Origin: Sphingomonas brevis | GTDB taxonomy: Bacteria > Pseudomonadota > Alphaproteobacteria > Sphingomonadales > Sphingomonadaceae | Direction: 5' to 3' | NCBI RefSeq assembly: GCF_023516505.1 | Contig: NZ_JAMGBB010000001.1 | Location: forward strand, 124,001-188,000 | Length of the DNA stretch: 64,000 bases | Shown here: in pieces, positions 46,091 to 55,815 of the stretch | Position numbering within the stretch: position 1 is the stretch's first letter | Layout: the number at the start of each line of letters is the position of its first letter | Notes under the pieces: generated by a model | The model's database searches: none | Told to the model about the DNA's origin: nothing | Seen by the model: the letters and a program-made list of their open reading frames with translations, nothing else | Made by a program: the position numbers and the translations under genes

Positions 46091-47140
46091 GTGACGATGG
46101 CGCAGCAGGTCGCCACTGGGCCGAGCCCCCGCATCGAGGGCGCGGCCGGCGGAAAACCGCCCTTCCGGAGGAGCCCACAGCGCGACATTTATGGCGCTCT
46201 CGACCTTGGAACCAATAATTGCCGACTGTTGATCGCCCGCCCGAGCGAAGGCGGTTTCACTGTGCTGGATGCATTCTCCCGCATTGTCCGCCTCGGCGAG
46301 GGACTGTCGACTAGCGGTAAGCTGACGCAGGGATCGATGGACCGGGCGGTCGAGGCATTGGCGGTATGCGCGGACAAGCTTCGCCGACGCCATGTGACGC
46401 TGGCGCGCTCAGTCGCGACGGAAGCGTTGCGGCGCGCAGTCAACGGCCGCGACTTCGCCGCACGGGTCAAGCGCGAGACTGGAATCGCGCTGGAGATCAT
46501 CGCGCCGCAAGAAGAGGCCCGACTGGCGGTGCTTGGTTGCCACAAGCTGCTGGAGCCGGGTGACGGGCCGGCGCTGATCTTCGACATCGGTGGAGGATCG
46601 ACCGAGCTGGTGCTGGTCGAGCCTGGCGAGCCTCACCCGCGAATCCGGGCCTGGTGGTCGGCGCCGTGGGGAGTGGTATCGCTGACCGAGAGCGAGGGGC
46701 GGGAAGCGATCGAGGGCAAGGACCGGGTCCAGGCCTATTCGCGGATGCGCGAACGCGTCCATCGCAGCTTTGCCCACTTCATCGAGATGCTGCCCGACAA
46801 GCTGGAGAATGTCCGCTTGCTGGGGACCAGCGGCACGGTGACCACGCTGGCCAGCGTCCACCTCGCGCTACCCTCCTATGACCGGCGCCTGATCGACGGA
46901 TTGCATGTCCCGGTGGAAGATATGCGCAAGATTTCGTCGATGATCGCCGAGATGGACTTCAAGCAACGCAGCGGCCTGCCGTGCATTGGCACGGAACGGG
47001 CCGACATGGTCGTCGCGGGGTGCGCCATACTGGAGGCAATTCTCGATATCTGGCCGGCGGAAGTGTTGGGCATCGCCGACCGCGGCATCCGCGAAGGTAT
47101 ATTACGCTCGCTGATGGCCCGCGACGGCTACCAGCTGTGA
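46091..47140 (+). CDS. ppx: Exopolyphosphatase / guanosine pentaphosphatase (Ppx/GppA)
   Basis: 349 residues from GTG 46091 or ATG 46097. Domain motifs are [15 protein letters not shown] (phosphate 1), [25 protein letters not shown] (phosphate 2) and [12 protein letters not shown]. It hydrolyses polyphosphate or pppGpp. Shorter than E. coli Ppx because the C-terminal HD domain is missing; this two-domain form is common in alphaproteobacteria. It overlaps rlmE by 4 bases, the usual neighbour. Confidence 0.9.
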   Translation: MTMAQQVATGPSPRIEGAAGGKPPFRRSPQRDIYGALDLGTNNCRLLIARPSEGGFTVLDAFSRIVRLGEGLSTSGKLTQGSMDRAVEALAVCADKLRRRHVTLARSVATEALRRAVNGRDFAARVKRETGIALEIIAPQEEARLAVLGCHKLLEPGDGPALIFDIGGGSTELVLVEPGEPHPRIRAWWSAPWGVVSLTESEGREAIEGKDRVQAYSRMRERVHRSFAHFIEMLPDKLENVRLLGTSGTVTTLASVHLALPSYDRRLIDGLHVPVEDMRKISSMIAEMDFKQRSGLPCIGTERADMVVAGCAILEAILDIWPAEVLGIADRGIREGILRSLMARDGYQL

Positions 47141-47787
47141 AGCGGCTGAAGACCGCCAAGGGCCGGAAAGTCAGCTCGACCCGTTGGCTCGAACGACAGC
47201 TCAACGACCCTTATGTGAAACGGGCCAAGGCCGAGGGATATCGTAGTCGCGCCGCGTATAAGCTGCTCGAACTGGACGAGAAATTCGGCCTACTGAAGGG
47301 CGTCAAGGCGGTCGTCGATCTCGGCATTGCGCCCGGCGGCTGGAGCCAGGTGGTTCGTCGACGCTCTCCCGCCGCGCGCATCGCAGGGATCGACCTGCTG
47401 CCGACCGATCCGATCGACGGGGTTGCCATCCTGCAGATGGATTTCATGGAGGAAGCTGCGCCCGAGCGACTGCGCGAGGCAATTGGAACCGACCAGGTCG
47501 ACCTGGTAATGTCCGATATGGCGGCAAATACGGTCGGGCACCCGCAAACCGACCATTTGCGCACCATGGGTCTGGTCGAGGCCGGGATGGAGTTCGCCTG
47601 CGAGGTGCTGCGGCCGGGCGGTGCCTACGTCGCCAAGGTGCTGGCCGGAGGCGCCGACAACCATCTCGTCGCCGAACTGAAGCGCCATTTCACGACGGTG
47701 AAGCACGCCAAGCCGCCGGCTAGCCGTAAGGATTCAAGCGAATGGTATGTGATTGCCCAAGGCTTCAAGGGCCGCCCGAGCGCCTAG
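47137..47787 (+). CDS. rlmE: 23S rRNA (uridine-2'-O) methyltransferase RlmE (RrmJ/FtsJ)
   Basis: 216 residues from GTG 47137 overlapping the ppx stop. The catalytic tetrad appears as Lys in [12 protein letters not shown], Asp in [11 protein letters not shown], Lys in [10 protein letters not shown] and Glu in [11 protein letters not shown]. The SAM loop is [14 protein letters not shown]. It methylates U2552 of the 23S rRNA A-loop. It converges with the MocR gene with a 4-base stop overlap. Confidence 0.95.
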   Translation: MKRLKTAKGRKVSSTRWLERQLNDPYVKRAKAEGYRSRAAYKLLELDEKFGLLKGVKAVVDLGIAPGGWSQVVRRRSPAARIAGIDLLPTDPIDGVAILQMDFMEEAAPERLREAIGTDQVDLVMSDMAANTVGHPQTDHLRTMGLVEAGMEFACEVLRPGGAYVAKVLAGGADNHLVAELKRHFTTVKHAKPPASRKDSSEWYVIAQGFKGRPSA

Positions 47788-49229
47788 ATCGCTTCCGTCA
47801 GCCTCGGTTCGGCAGGCGCCGATGACGAGTGGCCACCGGCGGCGACTTCGCGCCAGGCCTGGGCAAGGCGTTCGACAACATCCGAAAGCACCGGCTTAGG
47901 GAGAGCGTAGGGCAGGCGGACAAATCTTTCGAATGCGCCGTCGATGCCATATTTGCCGCCAGGCGCGATGCGAATACCAAGATCGTGAGCGGCGACCGCG
48001 AGAGCCGAGCTCAATGGTCGCGGCAGTTCCGCCCACGCACATAAGCCGCCGGGCGGCCGCTCGAACCGCCAGTCGGGCAGTTGTTCGCCAACCAGCTTGA
48101 GCAAATGGTCGCGTTGTTCACGGATCAGCTGGCGACGCTCGTCGAGAATATCGTCCGGGCGTCGAAGCAAGGCAGTGGCGGCAAGCTGCTCGAGGATCGG
48201 GCTGCCCATGTCATTGGCGGCACGCGACGCGGCCAGGGCGGCAATGATGTCGTGGCTTGCGCGGACCCAGCCCATCCTGAGACCGCCCCAGAAGCTCTTT
48301 CCCATCGAACCGAGCGTGATCACATGGTCGCCGCGGTCGAAGGCCGCCATGGAAGTGGGGCGCGGTACATCGAGCCAAAGGTCGATCATCGTCTCGTCGA
48401 CGATAAGGTGGCCTCGCTGGCTGGCGGCGACCGCCGCGATCTTTTGGCGGCATTCGGCGCCCATCAGCCGCCCGGTCGGGTTGTGGAAGTCCGGCAACAG
48501 GTAGGACAGGCGCGATCCGGTCTGGGCCATGGCCGAACGATATTGTTCTGCGTCCCACCCGGATTGCGGAAGGTTGACCGGAATCGGCTGGCAGGACGCC
48601 GCCCGGATCGCCTCGATCGCTTTCGAATAGGTCGGGTGATCGATCACCACCGGATCGCCCGGCCGCGCAAGCAACGAAAGCAGCAGCACCAATCCCTGTT
48701 GGGCACCTTGAGTCACCAGGATCTGATCGGGATCGGTCGGCACCCCGGATCGCGCGTAGCGTTCGGCGATAGCTGATCTGAGGTCGGCGATACCGGCCGG
48801 CTCATAGCCAATCCCCGGCAGGTGTCGGGGCAGTTCCGCCAACGCCTCGGCATAGGCGGCGTGGACATGGCTTGGCGCCGGTAGAGCGGCGATCGAAAAA
48901 TCGATCTCGGCCGTCGCCTGCAGCTGGTCCGGGCCGTTGCCCTGTTCCCGCGGCAAACGGGTGATGCTGCCGGACCCGTGACGGCTGAAGACAAAGCCGA
49001 GGTCGCGCAATTCGGCATAGGCGGCAGCTACAGTCGTGCGGCTCACATCCAGTGCATCGGCAAGATTCCGTTCGCCAGGGAGGCGGACTCCAATGGGCAG
49101 CCGTCCATCGAGGATTAACAGCCGCAAGGCCTGGCGGATCTGCCGATAAGCAGGTCCTCGCATCGCGTCGGCGTGCCAGCCGCCCATCAGTCGCGACAAG
49201 GAGGAGGCACCGATCTTTCTGCTGGCCAT
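47784..49229 (-). CDS. MocR-type GntR/aminotransferase regulator
   Basis: 481 residues from ATG 49229; the longer upstream frame crosses the operator region. An N-terminal GntR winged helix ([40 protein letters not shown]) is joined to an aminotransferase-like domain with the PLP Lys in [16 protein letters not shown]. MocR proteins bind PLP and regulate adjacent genes. Here the divergent target is a YczE-type membrane gene, a pairing described bioinformatically. Binding sites are visible between them. Confidence 0.92.
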   Translation of the reverse strand: MASRKIGASSLSRLMGGWHADAMRGPAYRQIRQALRLLILDGRLPIGVRLPGERNLADALDVSRTTVAAAYAELRDLGFVFSRHGSGSITRLPREQGNGPDQLQATAEIDFSIAALPAPSHVHAAYAEALAELPRHLPGIGYEPAGIADLRSAIAERYARSGVPTDPDQILVTQGAQQGLVLLLSLLARPGDPVVIDHPTYSKAIEAIRAASCQPIPVNLPQSGWDAEQYRSAMAQTGSRLSYLLPDFHNPTGRLMGAECRQKIAAVAASQRGHLIVDETMIDLWLDVPRPTSMAAFDRGDHVITLGSMGKSFWGGLRMGWVRASHDIIAALAASRAANDMGSPILEQLAATALLRRPDDILDERRQLIREQRDHLLKLVGEQLPDWRFERPPGGLCAWAELPRPLSSALAVAAHDLGIRIAPGGKYGIDGAFERFVRLPYALPKPVLSDVVERLAQAWREVAAGGHSSSAPAEPRLTEAI

Positions 49230-49233
49230 CAGT

Positions 49234-49274
49234 CCACTTTGCCAAAAGTGGCTATGTACTGCAATGCCACTTTT
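49234..49274. promoter_or_regulatory. Probable MocR operator
   Basis: The 60-base divergent gap contains three copies of the half-site CCACTTT(T): forward 49234-49240, reverse as AAAAGTGG 49244-49251, and forward 49267-49274. AAAAGTGGC (49244-49252) and GCCACTTTT (49266-49274) form a perfect 9-base inverted repeat with a 13-base spacer. Two or three half-sites with this geometry are typical of dimeric MocR/GntR regulators. Confidence 0.75.
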
Positions 49275-49289
49275 TGAGATTCCTTTTGC

Positions 49290-49916
49290 ATGAACAGACG
49301 AATCATCCAGCTCTTTCTCGGCCTGGCTCTTTACGGAATTTCCCTGGGAGTAATGGTCCGCGCCAACCTTGGCCTCGATCCCTGGGACGTATTTCACCAG
49401 GGTTTGTCGAACCGGACAGGCATCAGCCTGGGAATGATGGTCAATCTAATTGGCGCACTGGTGCTGCTGCTGTGGATTCCCATCCGCCAGCGCCCGGGGA
49501 TCGGCACAATCGCCAATGTCTTTCTGATTGGCACATTCGCCGACATCAGCCTTTGGATCATGCCGCCGGTCCATTCACTGCCGCTGGCCGTGGCGATGAT
49601 GGCCGGCGGGGTGATCCTGAACGGGATTGCGACCGGCGCTTACATCGGCGCCGGCCTCGGGCCAGGTCCGCGGGACGGCTTGATGACTGGATTGGTCAAG
49701 CGCACCGGCGGATCGGTAGGCGTCATCCGCACCGGCATCGAGGTAACGGTGCTTGCTGCAGGCTGGCTGCTCGGCGGAACGGTCGGCGTCGGCACCGTGC
49801 TTTACGCAGTCGCGATCGGCCCCATCGTGCACCGGACGTTGCCGTGGTTCACCATCGCCGAACGATCGCCTGAGCCGCTTTCTCCTTGTGGAGAGCCGTG
49901 CCTCGAGACGCGCTGA
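49290..49916 (+). CDS. YczE/YitT-family membrane protein
   Basis: 208 residues with about five hydrophobic segments. The conserved parts are LGLDPWDVFHQGLSNRTGISLG and GLGPGPRDGLMTGL. The family function is unclear; roles in transport of amino-acid-like or vitamin-related compounds have been proposed. It is divergent from the MocR gene, so probably regulated by it. The C-terminal tail (PEPLSPCGEPCLETR) is hydrophilic with two Cys. Confidence 0.85.
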   Translation: MNRRIIQLFLGLALYGISLGVMVRANLGLDPWDVFHQGLSNRTGISLGMMVNLIGALVLLLWIPIRQRPGIGTIANVFLIGTFADISLWIMPPVHSLPLAVAMMAGGVILNGIATGAYIGAGLGPGPRDGLMTGLVKRTGGSVGVIRTGIEVTVLAAGWLLGGTVGVGTVLYAVAIGPIVHRTLPWFTIAERSPEPLSPCGEPCLETR

Positions 49917-49919
49917 GCG

Positions 49920-50630
49920 CTATCCCTTCTTGCGTGCGGCTTCGATCGCGCCCTTGAGCGCTTCATAGCCCACCGCGGCATTGATTACCCGGTCGCCGAC
50001 CACGAACAGCGGCGTTCCGGTTGCACCAAGCTGGCTCGCCAAAGACATGTTGGCCCGCAGTTCGGCTTCCTGAGCCGGATCCTGGCTCGGCTGCGCCGGG
50101 ATGCCGGCGGCCTTGGCCGCAATGGCGATCGTGTCCGGTCCGGGGCGGCCGGCGGCATAAAGTGCATCATGATATTGGACGAACTTCCCCGCCTTCGACG
50201 CTGCCAGTGAAATGCGCGCCGCGGCGACGCTTTCCGGCCCAAGGATCGGAAGTTCACGATAAACCACGCGAAGACCTTTTTCTTCCTTCAGCAATCGCTC
50301 GATGTCGGGATTGCTCTGCCGGCAATATCCGCAGGCATAATCGAAGAAATAGGTGAGCGTGACGTCCGGCTTTTCGGCGCCCTTCCAGCTGGAGAAAAAG
50401 GGGCTCTCAAGCGACGCCCGGAGCGGAGTCAGGGTTTCGGCAAATTGCCTGTCGCGCAGCGCCTGCCCGGCATCCATGATGATGTCCGGATTCGCGACCA
50501 GCGCATCGCGAACCAACCGTTCGCCAAACAGGGACGGTCCGGCCAGGACCAGGGCAGCCGCCGTCAGCGCTGATCCGATTGCACCGCCTGCAAGTGCCGG
50601 CAACCAGTTGGCCTTACTGCTTTGGCTCAC
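49920..50630 (-). CDS. DsbA-family thiol-disulfide protein
   Basis: 236 residues with an N-terminal membrane anchor (residues ~10-32). The thioredoxin domain contains the CGYC active site in FFDYACGYCRQSNPDIE and a cis-Pro loop GATGTPLFVVGDRV. It is a periplasmic oxidase or isomerase of the DsbA/DsbG type. The start overlaps the stop of the upstream M48 protease by 17 bases, so both are expressed together. Confidence 0.9.
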   Translation of the reverse strand: MSQSSKANWLPALAGGAIGSALTAAALVLAGPSLFGERLVRDALVANPDIIMDAGQALRDRQFAETLTPLRASLESPFFSSWKGAEKPDVTLTYFFDYACGYCRQSNPDIERLLKEEKGLRVVYRELPILGPESVAAARISLAASKAGKFVQYHDALYAAGRPGPDTIAIAAKAAGIPAQPSQDPAQEAELRANMSLASQLGATGTPLFVVGDRVINAAVGYEALKGAIEAARKKG

Positions 50631-51975
50631 GATATTTCTTGTCCTTTTTCAGCTCATTTTCGGACACCATGGCGATATCCTGGGCCCGAAGATAGTCCGG
50701 CGTCCCCGCACGAAGCCCGGCCATTGCCATCCGCGCGCTGGTTAGCGCCAGCTTGTTGTTGCCTTGCAGATTGTTGCGCTCGGCCGTCGCGAGGGCAGCT
50801 CGCGGCTCGTCGCCCTCACGATCGTAAACAATTCCCAGCTGGTACCAGGCAAAGGGATTGTCGTTGTCACGGTTGACCGCCGTTTTGAGCACCTGCTTGG
50901 CTTCCTGGAAATTCTTGTCGTCCTCGGAGGCAATCAGGGCGTGACCGAGCATGACCGCAATCATCGGCATGTCAGGCGCGCCAGCCACTGCCCTGCGAAG
51001 CGGGGCGATGGCTTCCTTGGGATGGCCGCCTTCGAGCAGGATCTGCCCCTTTAGCTCAAGGAAGAACGGGTCGTCCGGAGCGGTGGCAAGCAGCGCGTCT
51101 GCCTCGGCATTGGCTTTATCTGGATAGGCGCCGAGGTGATAGGCGTAGGCCCGTGCATAATGGGCCGGGACGCTTTGGTCGCTTTCCGGGTAGACGTTCA
51201 CCGCTTGCTGCGGCGTGACGTAGCCGACCAGCTTGGCCTTGACCCGCTCGAACCTCGCTTCAAGCGCCGGATCGGGCTTTCGATTCCAGGCCGGGTCCTT
51301 TTGATAAATCTGCGTCAGGGCGTCGATGCGCTCCTGCGACAGCGGATGGGTGCGATCGTAACTGTCCTTGGCATAGATCGCCAGGCGATACTCCTGGTTC
51401 TGCAGCTTCTTGAAGAACTCGAGGCTGCCCCGGCCACTGACTCCCGCTTTGGACAGATAGGACGCGCCGGCGAGGTCGGCGCTCGACTCCTGGGCGCGCG
51501 AAAATGACAGGAAGCTGTTTGTCGCAACCTGCTGCCCGAGTGCCATGATCCCCATCGCCGCGTCGCCCGCTCCAGCTGCGATCGCGGCCGCGCCGAGCAC
51601 TAAACTCAGGATCGAAATTGCCGAGGCTTTGCCGACGCCTTCATAGACGCGGATGGAGTGCCCGCCGGCGACGTGGCCAAGCTCGTGCGCGATTACGCCC
51701 TGCAGCTGTCCGACGTTGTCGGCGGCGGTCAGCAGGCCGCTGTGGATATAGACTACCTGGCCCTGCGCGACGAAGGCGTTGATCTCGCTATCCCTGAGCA
51801 GGACGACCCTGACGCTCTTCGGATCCAGCCCAGCCGCCTCGATGAGAGGCTTGCTGATTTGGCTGAACAGCAGCTCGGTCTCGCTGTCGCGCAGTATATC
51901 CTGGGCCATCGCGGGGCGCGCGGCGGCAAAGAACAGCAACATGCCGACCATCAGGAGCCGGATCAGGCGGGTCAT
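50614..51975 (-). CDS. Exported M48 metalloprotease with TPR repeats (BepA-like)
   Basis: 453 residues from ATG 51975. A signal peptide (MTRLIRLLMVGMLLFFAAARPAMA) leads into a zincin domain with HELGH (VIAHELGHVAGGHS) and the third ligand Glu in SADLAGASY. C-terminal TPR-like helices (DDPFFLELKGQILLEGG; NPFAWYQLGIVYDREGDEP) are present. BepA-like proteases act on outer-membrane proteins and LptD assembly. Paired with the DsbA-like protein, which supplies disulfides to such substrates. Confidence 0.9.
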   Translation of the reverse strand: MTRLIRLLMVGMLLFFAAARPAMAQDILRDSETELLFSQISKPLIEAAGLDPKSVRVVLLRDSEINAFVAQGQVVYIHSGLLTAADNVGQLQGVIAHELGHVAGGHSIRVYEGVGKASAISILSLVLGAAAIAAGAGDAAMGIMALGQQVATNSFLSFSRAQESSADLAGASYLSKAGVSGRGSLEFFKKLQNQEYRLAIYAKDSYDRTHPLSQERIDALTQIYQKDPAWNRKPDPALEARFERVKAKLVGYVTPQQAVNVYPESDQSVPAHYARAYAYHLGAYPDKANAEADALLATAPDDPFFLELKGQILLEGGHPKEAIAPLRRAVAGAPDMPMIAVMLGHALIASEDDKNFQEAKQVLKTAVNRDNDNPFAWYQLGIVYDREGDEPRAALATAERNNLQGNNKLALTSARMAMAGLRAGTPDYLRAQDIAMVSENELKKDKKYREPKQ

Positions 51976-52063
51976 GCGGCCCTGTCCCACCAGCCGCATG
52001 AACGGCGAATGAAAGCCGGCCCCAGATGTCTCTGACAGGGCCGGTTTCATCGGTCAGTCGTGC

Positions 52064-54517
52064 CTAGCCGAAGGTCCGCTGCCACCAGCCACTGCGTGGC
52101 TTGCCGTCGCCGGGGATATCCTCGTTGCTCGCTTCAGGCGGCTCGGACGATTTCGCGCGCTTGGCAGCCGGCTTGGGCTCTACCGGAGCATCGTCTGCCG
52201 TCTTCTTGGCACGGGTCCGGCGCTTGGGCTTCTCTTCTGGTTCGACCGGCGCTGGATGCTCAACCGCAGCAGGCTCCGCGACAGCTGCTTCGCTCGTTGC
52301 CTCGTCCTTCTTGCGGGCGCGTGGCCGGCGGCGAGTCTTGGGCTTGTCGTCGACGGCAGCGTCAGCGCTTTCGGGCGCAGGCTCTTCCGACACCGGAAGA
52401 TCGGCCATCGGCGGCTCTTCGGGCGAAATGTCGGCTTCAGTGGGCACTGCTTCGACTGACTCGTCCCGGCCCTTGCGTCCGCGTCCGCCACGCCGTCCAC
52501 GACGCGACTTGGATCTGGTTTCCGCATCTTCCGCCACTTCCTCAGCTCCGAGCGCTTCGGCCTCGGGAGCATCGTCGGCGGATTCCGGCAAAGCCTCGGC
52601 CTGTTCGGATTCGCCATCACGCCTGCGGCCGCGCCCTCCGCGACGGCGGCGACGGCGACGGCGTGCGCCGCGTTCGTCATCTTCCTCGCCACGGGCGGGA
52701 CGCGCCTCTTCCTCTTCCGCCTCTTCCTCGTCGACCTCGGGCAGATAATCGTCTTCTTCCTCGACGATCGGCGCCAGGGCCGGGCGTTCTTTCGGCACCG
52801 GGCGCGGGCCCGAACTTTCGACCGTCATGCGGGCGCCTTCGAAGCTCTCCTCAATGGCGATTTCGACGGTCACGCCATAGCGGTCCTCGATCTCAGCCAA
52901 TTCGGCGCGCTTTCGGTTGAGCACGTAAATCGCGGCCTCGCTGCCGGCGCGCAGCGTGATGCGGTCGCCGCGGCCGCGCGCGGCCTCATCCTCGATAATA
53001 CGGAGCGCGCTAAGGCCGGACGATGATGCGGTGCGCATCAGGCCGGTGCCTTCGCAATGCGAGCAAGCCTTAGTCGAAGCTTCGAGTACGCCGGTCCGCA
53101 GCCGCTGGCGGCTCATTTCCATCAGCCCGAAGCTCGATATGCGTCCAACCTGGATCCGGGCGCGGTCGTTCTTGAGCGCCTCCTTCATCGCCTTTTCGAC
53201 CTTACGGACGTGGCTATTCTGCTCCATGTCGATGAAGTCGATCACCACCAACCCGGCCATGTCGCGCAGGCGCAGCTGGCGAGCGATTTCGGCGGCCGCT
53301 TCAAGGTTTGTGGCAAAAGCGGTCTGCTCGATATTGTGCTCACGCGTTGACCGGCCCGAGTTGATATCGATGCTGACCAGCGCCTCAGTCGGGTTGATGA
53401 CCAGGTAGCCGCCGGACTTCAGCTGGACGACCGGCTGGTACATGGCAGTCAGCTGGTCTTCGACGCCGTAACGCTGGAACACCGGCGTCGGGTCGACATA
53501 TTGCTTCACCCGGCGGACATGGCTCGGCATCAGCAATTTCATGAAGCCGCGTGCAGCCTTATAGCCGTCGTCGCCTTCGACCACGACTTCGTCGATTTCG
53601 CGGTGATAAAGATCTCGTATGGCGCGCTTGATGAGATCGCTGTCGCGGTAAATCAGCGCCGGTGCCGAGGATGAAAGGGTGCGCTCGCGAACCTCGTCCC
53701 AAAGCCGGGCGAGATAGTCGAAGTCGCGCTTGATCTCGACTTTGGTGCGCGACAGCCCGGCGGTGCGGACGATCAGGCCCATCGTCGACGGCAGCTTGAG
53801 GTCGGAAATGATCGACTTCAGCCGCTTGCGGTCGGCCCCGTTGCTGATCTTCCGGCTGATGCCGCCGCCGTGCGACGTGTTGGGCATCAGCACGCAATAA
53901 CGGCCGGCCAGCGACAAATATGTGGTGAGAGCGGCGCCCTTGTTGCCGCGCTCTTCCTTGACGACCTGGACCAGCAGCACCTGGCGGCGCTGGATGACAT
54001 CCTGGATCTTGTAGCGGCGGCGGAGCGCCTGGCGCTTGCGCCGAAGCTCCTCGGCGGCGCTCTCGTCGACCGGCGAGCGGGCCGATCCGGTGCCGACCTC
54101 GGCCGCTTCGTCGCCGCCGGCTTCGGGATCGCCCGAATCCTCGCCGGCGTCCGCCTCTTCGACTATCTCCGCATCGTCGTAGTCGTCATCGTCGAGCTCG
54201 GCGGCGCGAAGCCGCTCTTCCTCGGCGGCGTGCTCAGCCTCTTCGGCCAGCAGCGCATCGCGGTCGGCCTTTGGAATCTGATAATAGTCAGGATGGATTT
54301 CGCTAAAAGCAAGGAATCCGTGGCGGTTGCCGCCGTAATCGACGAACGCCGCCTGCAGCGACGGTTCGACACGAGTTACCTTGGCGAGATAGATATTACC
54401 TTTGAGCTGCTTGTGCTCCGAGGATTCGAAATCAAATTCCTCGATCCGGTTTCCCTTGGCGACGGCGACCCGGGTCTCCTCCGGGTGGCGCGCGTCGATT
54501 AGCATGCGCATGGACAT
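52064..54517 (-). CDS. rne: Ribonuclease E/G
   Basis: 817 residues from ATG 54517 (GGAG 6 bases upstream). The catalytic half includes the S1 domain, VVIDFIDMEQNSHVRKVEKAMKEALK with the active-site Asp, and the zinc link CSHCEGTG. The S1 domain is split by an insertion of ~75 residues rich in Asp/Glu (about 92-165). The C-terminal half is disordered with Glu and Arg blocks and ends in SGWWQRTFG. RNase E starts mRNA decay and matures rRNA; the tail usually scaffolds the degradosome. Confidence 0.95.
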   Translation of the reverse strand: MSMRMLIDARHPEETRVAVAKGNRIEEFDFESSEHKQLKGNIYLAKVTRVEPSLQAAFVDYGGNRHGFLAFSEIHPDYYQIPKADRDALLAEEAEHAAEEERLRAAELDDDDYDDAEIVEEADAGEDSGDPEAGGDEAAEVGTGSARSPVDESAAEELRRKRQALRRRYKIQDVIQRRQVLLVQVVKEERGNKGAALTTYLSLAGRYCVLMPNTSHGGGISRKISNGADRKRLKSIISDLKLPSTMGLIVRTAGLSRTKVEIKRDFDYLARLWDEVRERTLSSSAPALIYRDSDLIKRAIRDLYHREIDEVVVEGDDGYKAARGFMKLLMPSHVRRVKQYVDPTPVFQRYGVEDQLTAMYQPVVQLKSGGYLVINPTEALVSIDINSGRSTREHNIEQTAFATNLEAAAEIARQLRLRDMAGLVVIDFIDMEQNSHVRKVEKAMKEALKNDRARIQVGRISSFGLMEMSRQRLRTGVLEASTKACSHCEGTGLMRTASSSGLSALRIIEDEAARGRGDRITLRAGSEAAIYVLNRKRAELAEIEDRYGVTVEIAIEESFEGARMTVESSGPRPVPKERPALAPIVEEEDDYLPEVDEEEAEEEEARPARGEEDDERGARRRRRRRRGGRGRRRDGESEQAEALPESADDAPEAEALGAEEVAEDAETRSKSRRGRRGGRGRKGRDESVEAVPTEADISPEEPPMADLPVSEEPAPESADAAVDDKPKTRRRPRARKKDEATSEAAVAEPAAVEHPAPVEPEEKPKRRTRAKKTADDAPVEPKPAAKRAKSSEPPEASNEDIPGDGKPRSGWWQRTFG

Positions 54518-54881
54518 TGAAAATTCTCCGGGCGCGCAGGCCAGCCCTTGTGGACAGGCGGCGCGCGATGGTCAGGGCCAGCGCTTCCTCAGCGATGGCG
54601 CGATGTGCGAAAATTGCCTCTGCTGCATGGCTGTCCGCGATCCTTGTCGCGAACGACGCGCGGCCAAGCTCACTTTGGAGCATGGCAATGGCGTCTTGTG
54701 GCATCATGCAGCGTCAACCTTGAATGCCGCGGAGCCGAATGGCCGCGGCGAGCGCCCTTTCAAAGCTTGAAAGAACAACGCCGGTTAGCATCCGTGCCGC
54801 CGCCCCGCAACCGAAACCGGGTCAAAAATTCGTCCGATGTCGAGCTTGGCGGAAGGGGCGCCGCATCCTAACCTCGTACAC
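54518..54881 (-). promoter_or_regulatory. Long leader between rne and the amidase gene
   Basis: 364 bases without a gene, between divergent rne and the amidase. It holds GCCGCGG/CCGCGGC (54726-54749), CTTTCAA-AGC-TTGAAAG (54757-54773) and a possible minus-strand -35 box TTGACG (54712-54717). The rne transcript would then carry a ~170-200-base structured leader. RNase E controls its own level through its 5' leader in enterobacteria, so the region is a candidate for similar control. Confidence 0.5.
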
Positions 54882-55766
54882 ATGGATCGTAAGCGCCTGA
54901 TCGGATTGGCGGCATTCGCTGCACTATTGGGCGCAACCGCATTGCTGGCGCTTGCCGTCGCGCGCGGCCGGACCGGAGTGGTCGCCGACGCAATTGCGCT
55001 GATCGGGGAGGCCCGGACCGGCGGGTTGACGCTGGTGCTTCCCGAACCGGTCAAGGACGTCCGGGTGCGCGAAGCCCGGGTACCGGGACGGCCGATCGTG
55101 CTGATCGATCCTGGTCATGGCGGCCGCGATCCGGGCGCCGGTGGTGTGTCGGGCACGAGCCGCGAAAAGGATTTGACCCTGGCCATGGCGCGTGAACTGG
55201 CCGATCTGCTTGAGCAACGCGGGCGGGTTCGGGTCGCCCTTACCCGTGAGGACGACAAATATCTGACGCTTGAGGAGCGTGCGGCGATCGCCCGGCACCT
55301 TCATGCCGGCCTGTTCCTCTCGTTACACATGGACAGCGCGCCAAATCCGCTTGCGCGCGGCGCGACCGTATATTCGCTATCGGACGTCGCTTCGAGCGCC
55401 GAGGCGGCGCGCCTCGCAGCTACCGAGAATGGCGGGGACGGGGCGCTATCAAGCGAGGCCGACAACAGCGTCCGCGCATTGCTGGCCGATGTCGCGCTGC
55501 GCGAGCAAATGGAGGATTCGGCCGGGCTTGCGGAGCGGATGTTGCGGCGCGCGGCAGGCAGCGTCGAACTTCGTCCGCGCCCGCACCAGTTTGCCGCGTT
55601 CCATGTGTTGCGGCGAGCCGAGACGCCGGCGGTGCTGGTTGAAGCTGGCTACATCAGCAATGCCGATGACGAAGCCAGGCTGATGACCAGGGAAGGGCGC
55701 GCGCCGCTGGTCCTGTCGCTGGCACAGGCTGTCGAAGCCGATCTGGCAGCACGGTCGAGCCGCTGA
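54882..55766 (+). CDS. N-acetylmuramoyl-L-alanine amidase
   Basis: 294 residues from ATG 54882; an in-frame ATG at 54837 gives an atypical leader. Residues 4-26 are a signal or anchor. The Amidase_3 domain has VLIDPGHGGRDPGA (Zn His), EKDLTLAMARELADLL (Zn Glu), SLHMDS (Zn His) and VEAGYISN (catalytic Glu). AmiC-type amidases cut the peptide from peptidoglycan in septum splitting. It lies directly before PBP1A, a common alphaproteobacterial pairing. Confidence 0.94.
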   Translation: MDRKRLIGLAAFAALLGATALLALAVARGRTGVVADAIALIGEARTGGLTLVLPEPVKDVRVREARVPGRPIVLIDPGHGGRDPGAGGVSGTSREKDLTLAMARELADLLEQRGRVRVALTREDDKYLTLEERAAIARHLHAGLFLSLHMDSAPNPLARGATVYSLSDVASSAEAARLAATENGGDGALSSEADNSVRALLADVALREQMEDSAGLAERMLRRAAGSVELRPRPHQFAAFHVLRRAETPAVLVEAGYISNADDEARLMTREGRAPLVLSLAQAVEADLAARSSR

Positions 55767-55815
55767 ACGCGGCGGCTTTCGCCGCTCATACGAAGTCGCT
55801 AGACAGGCCCGGACA

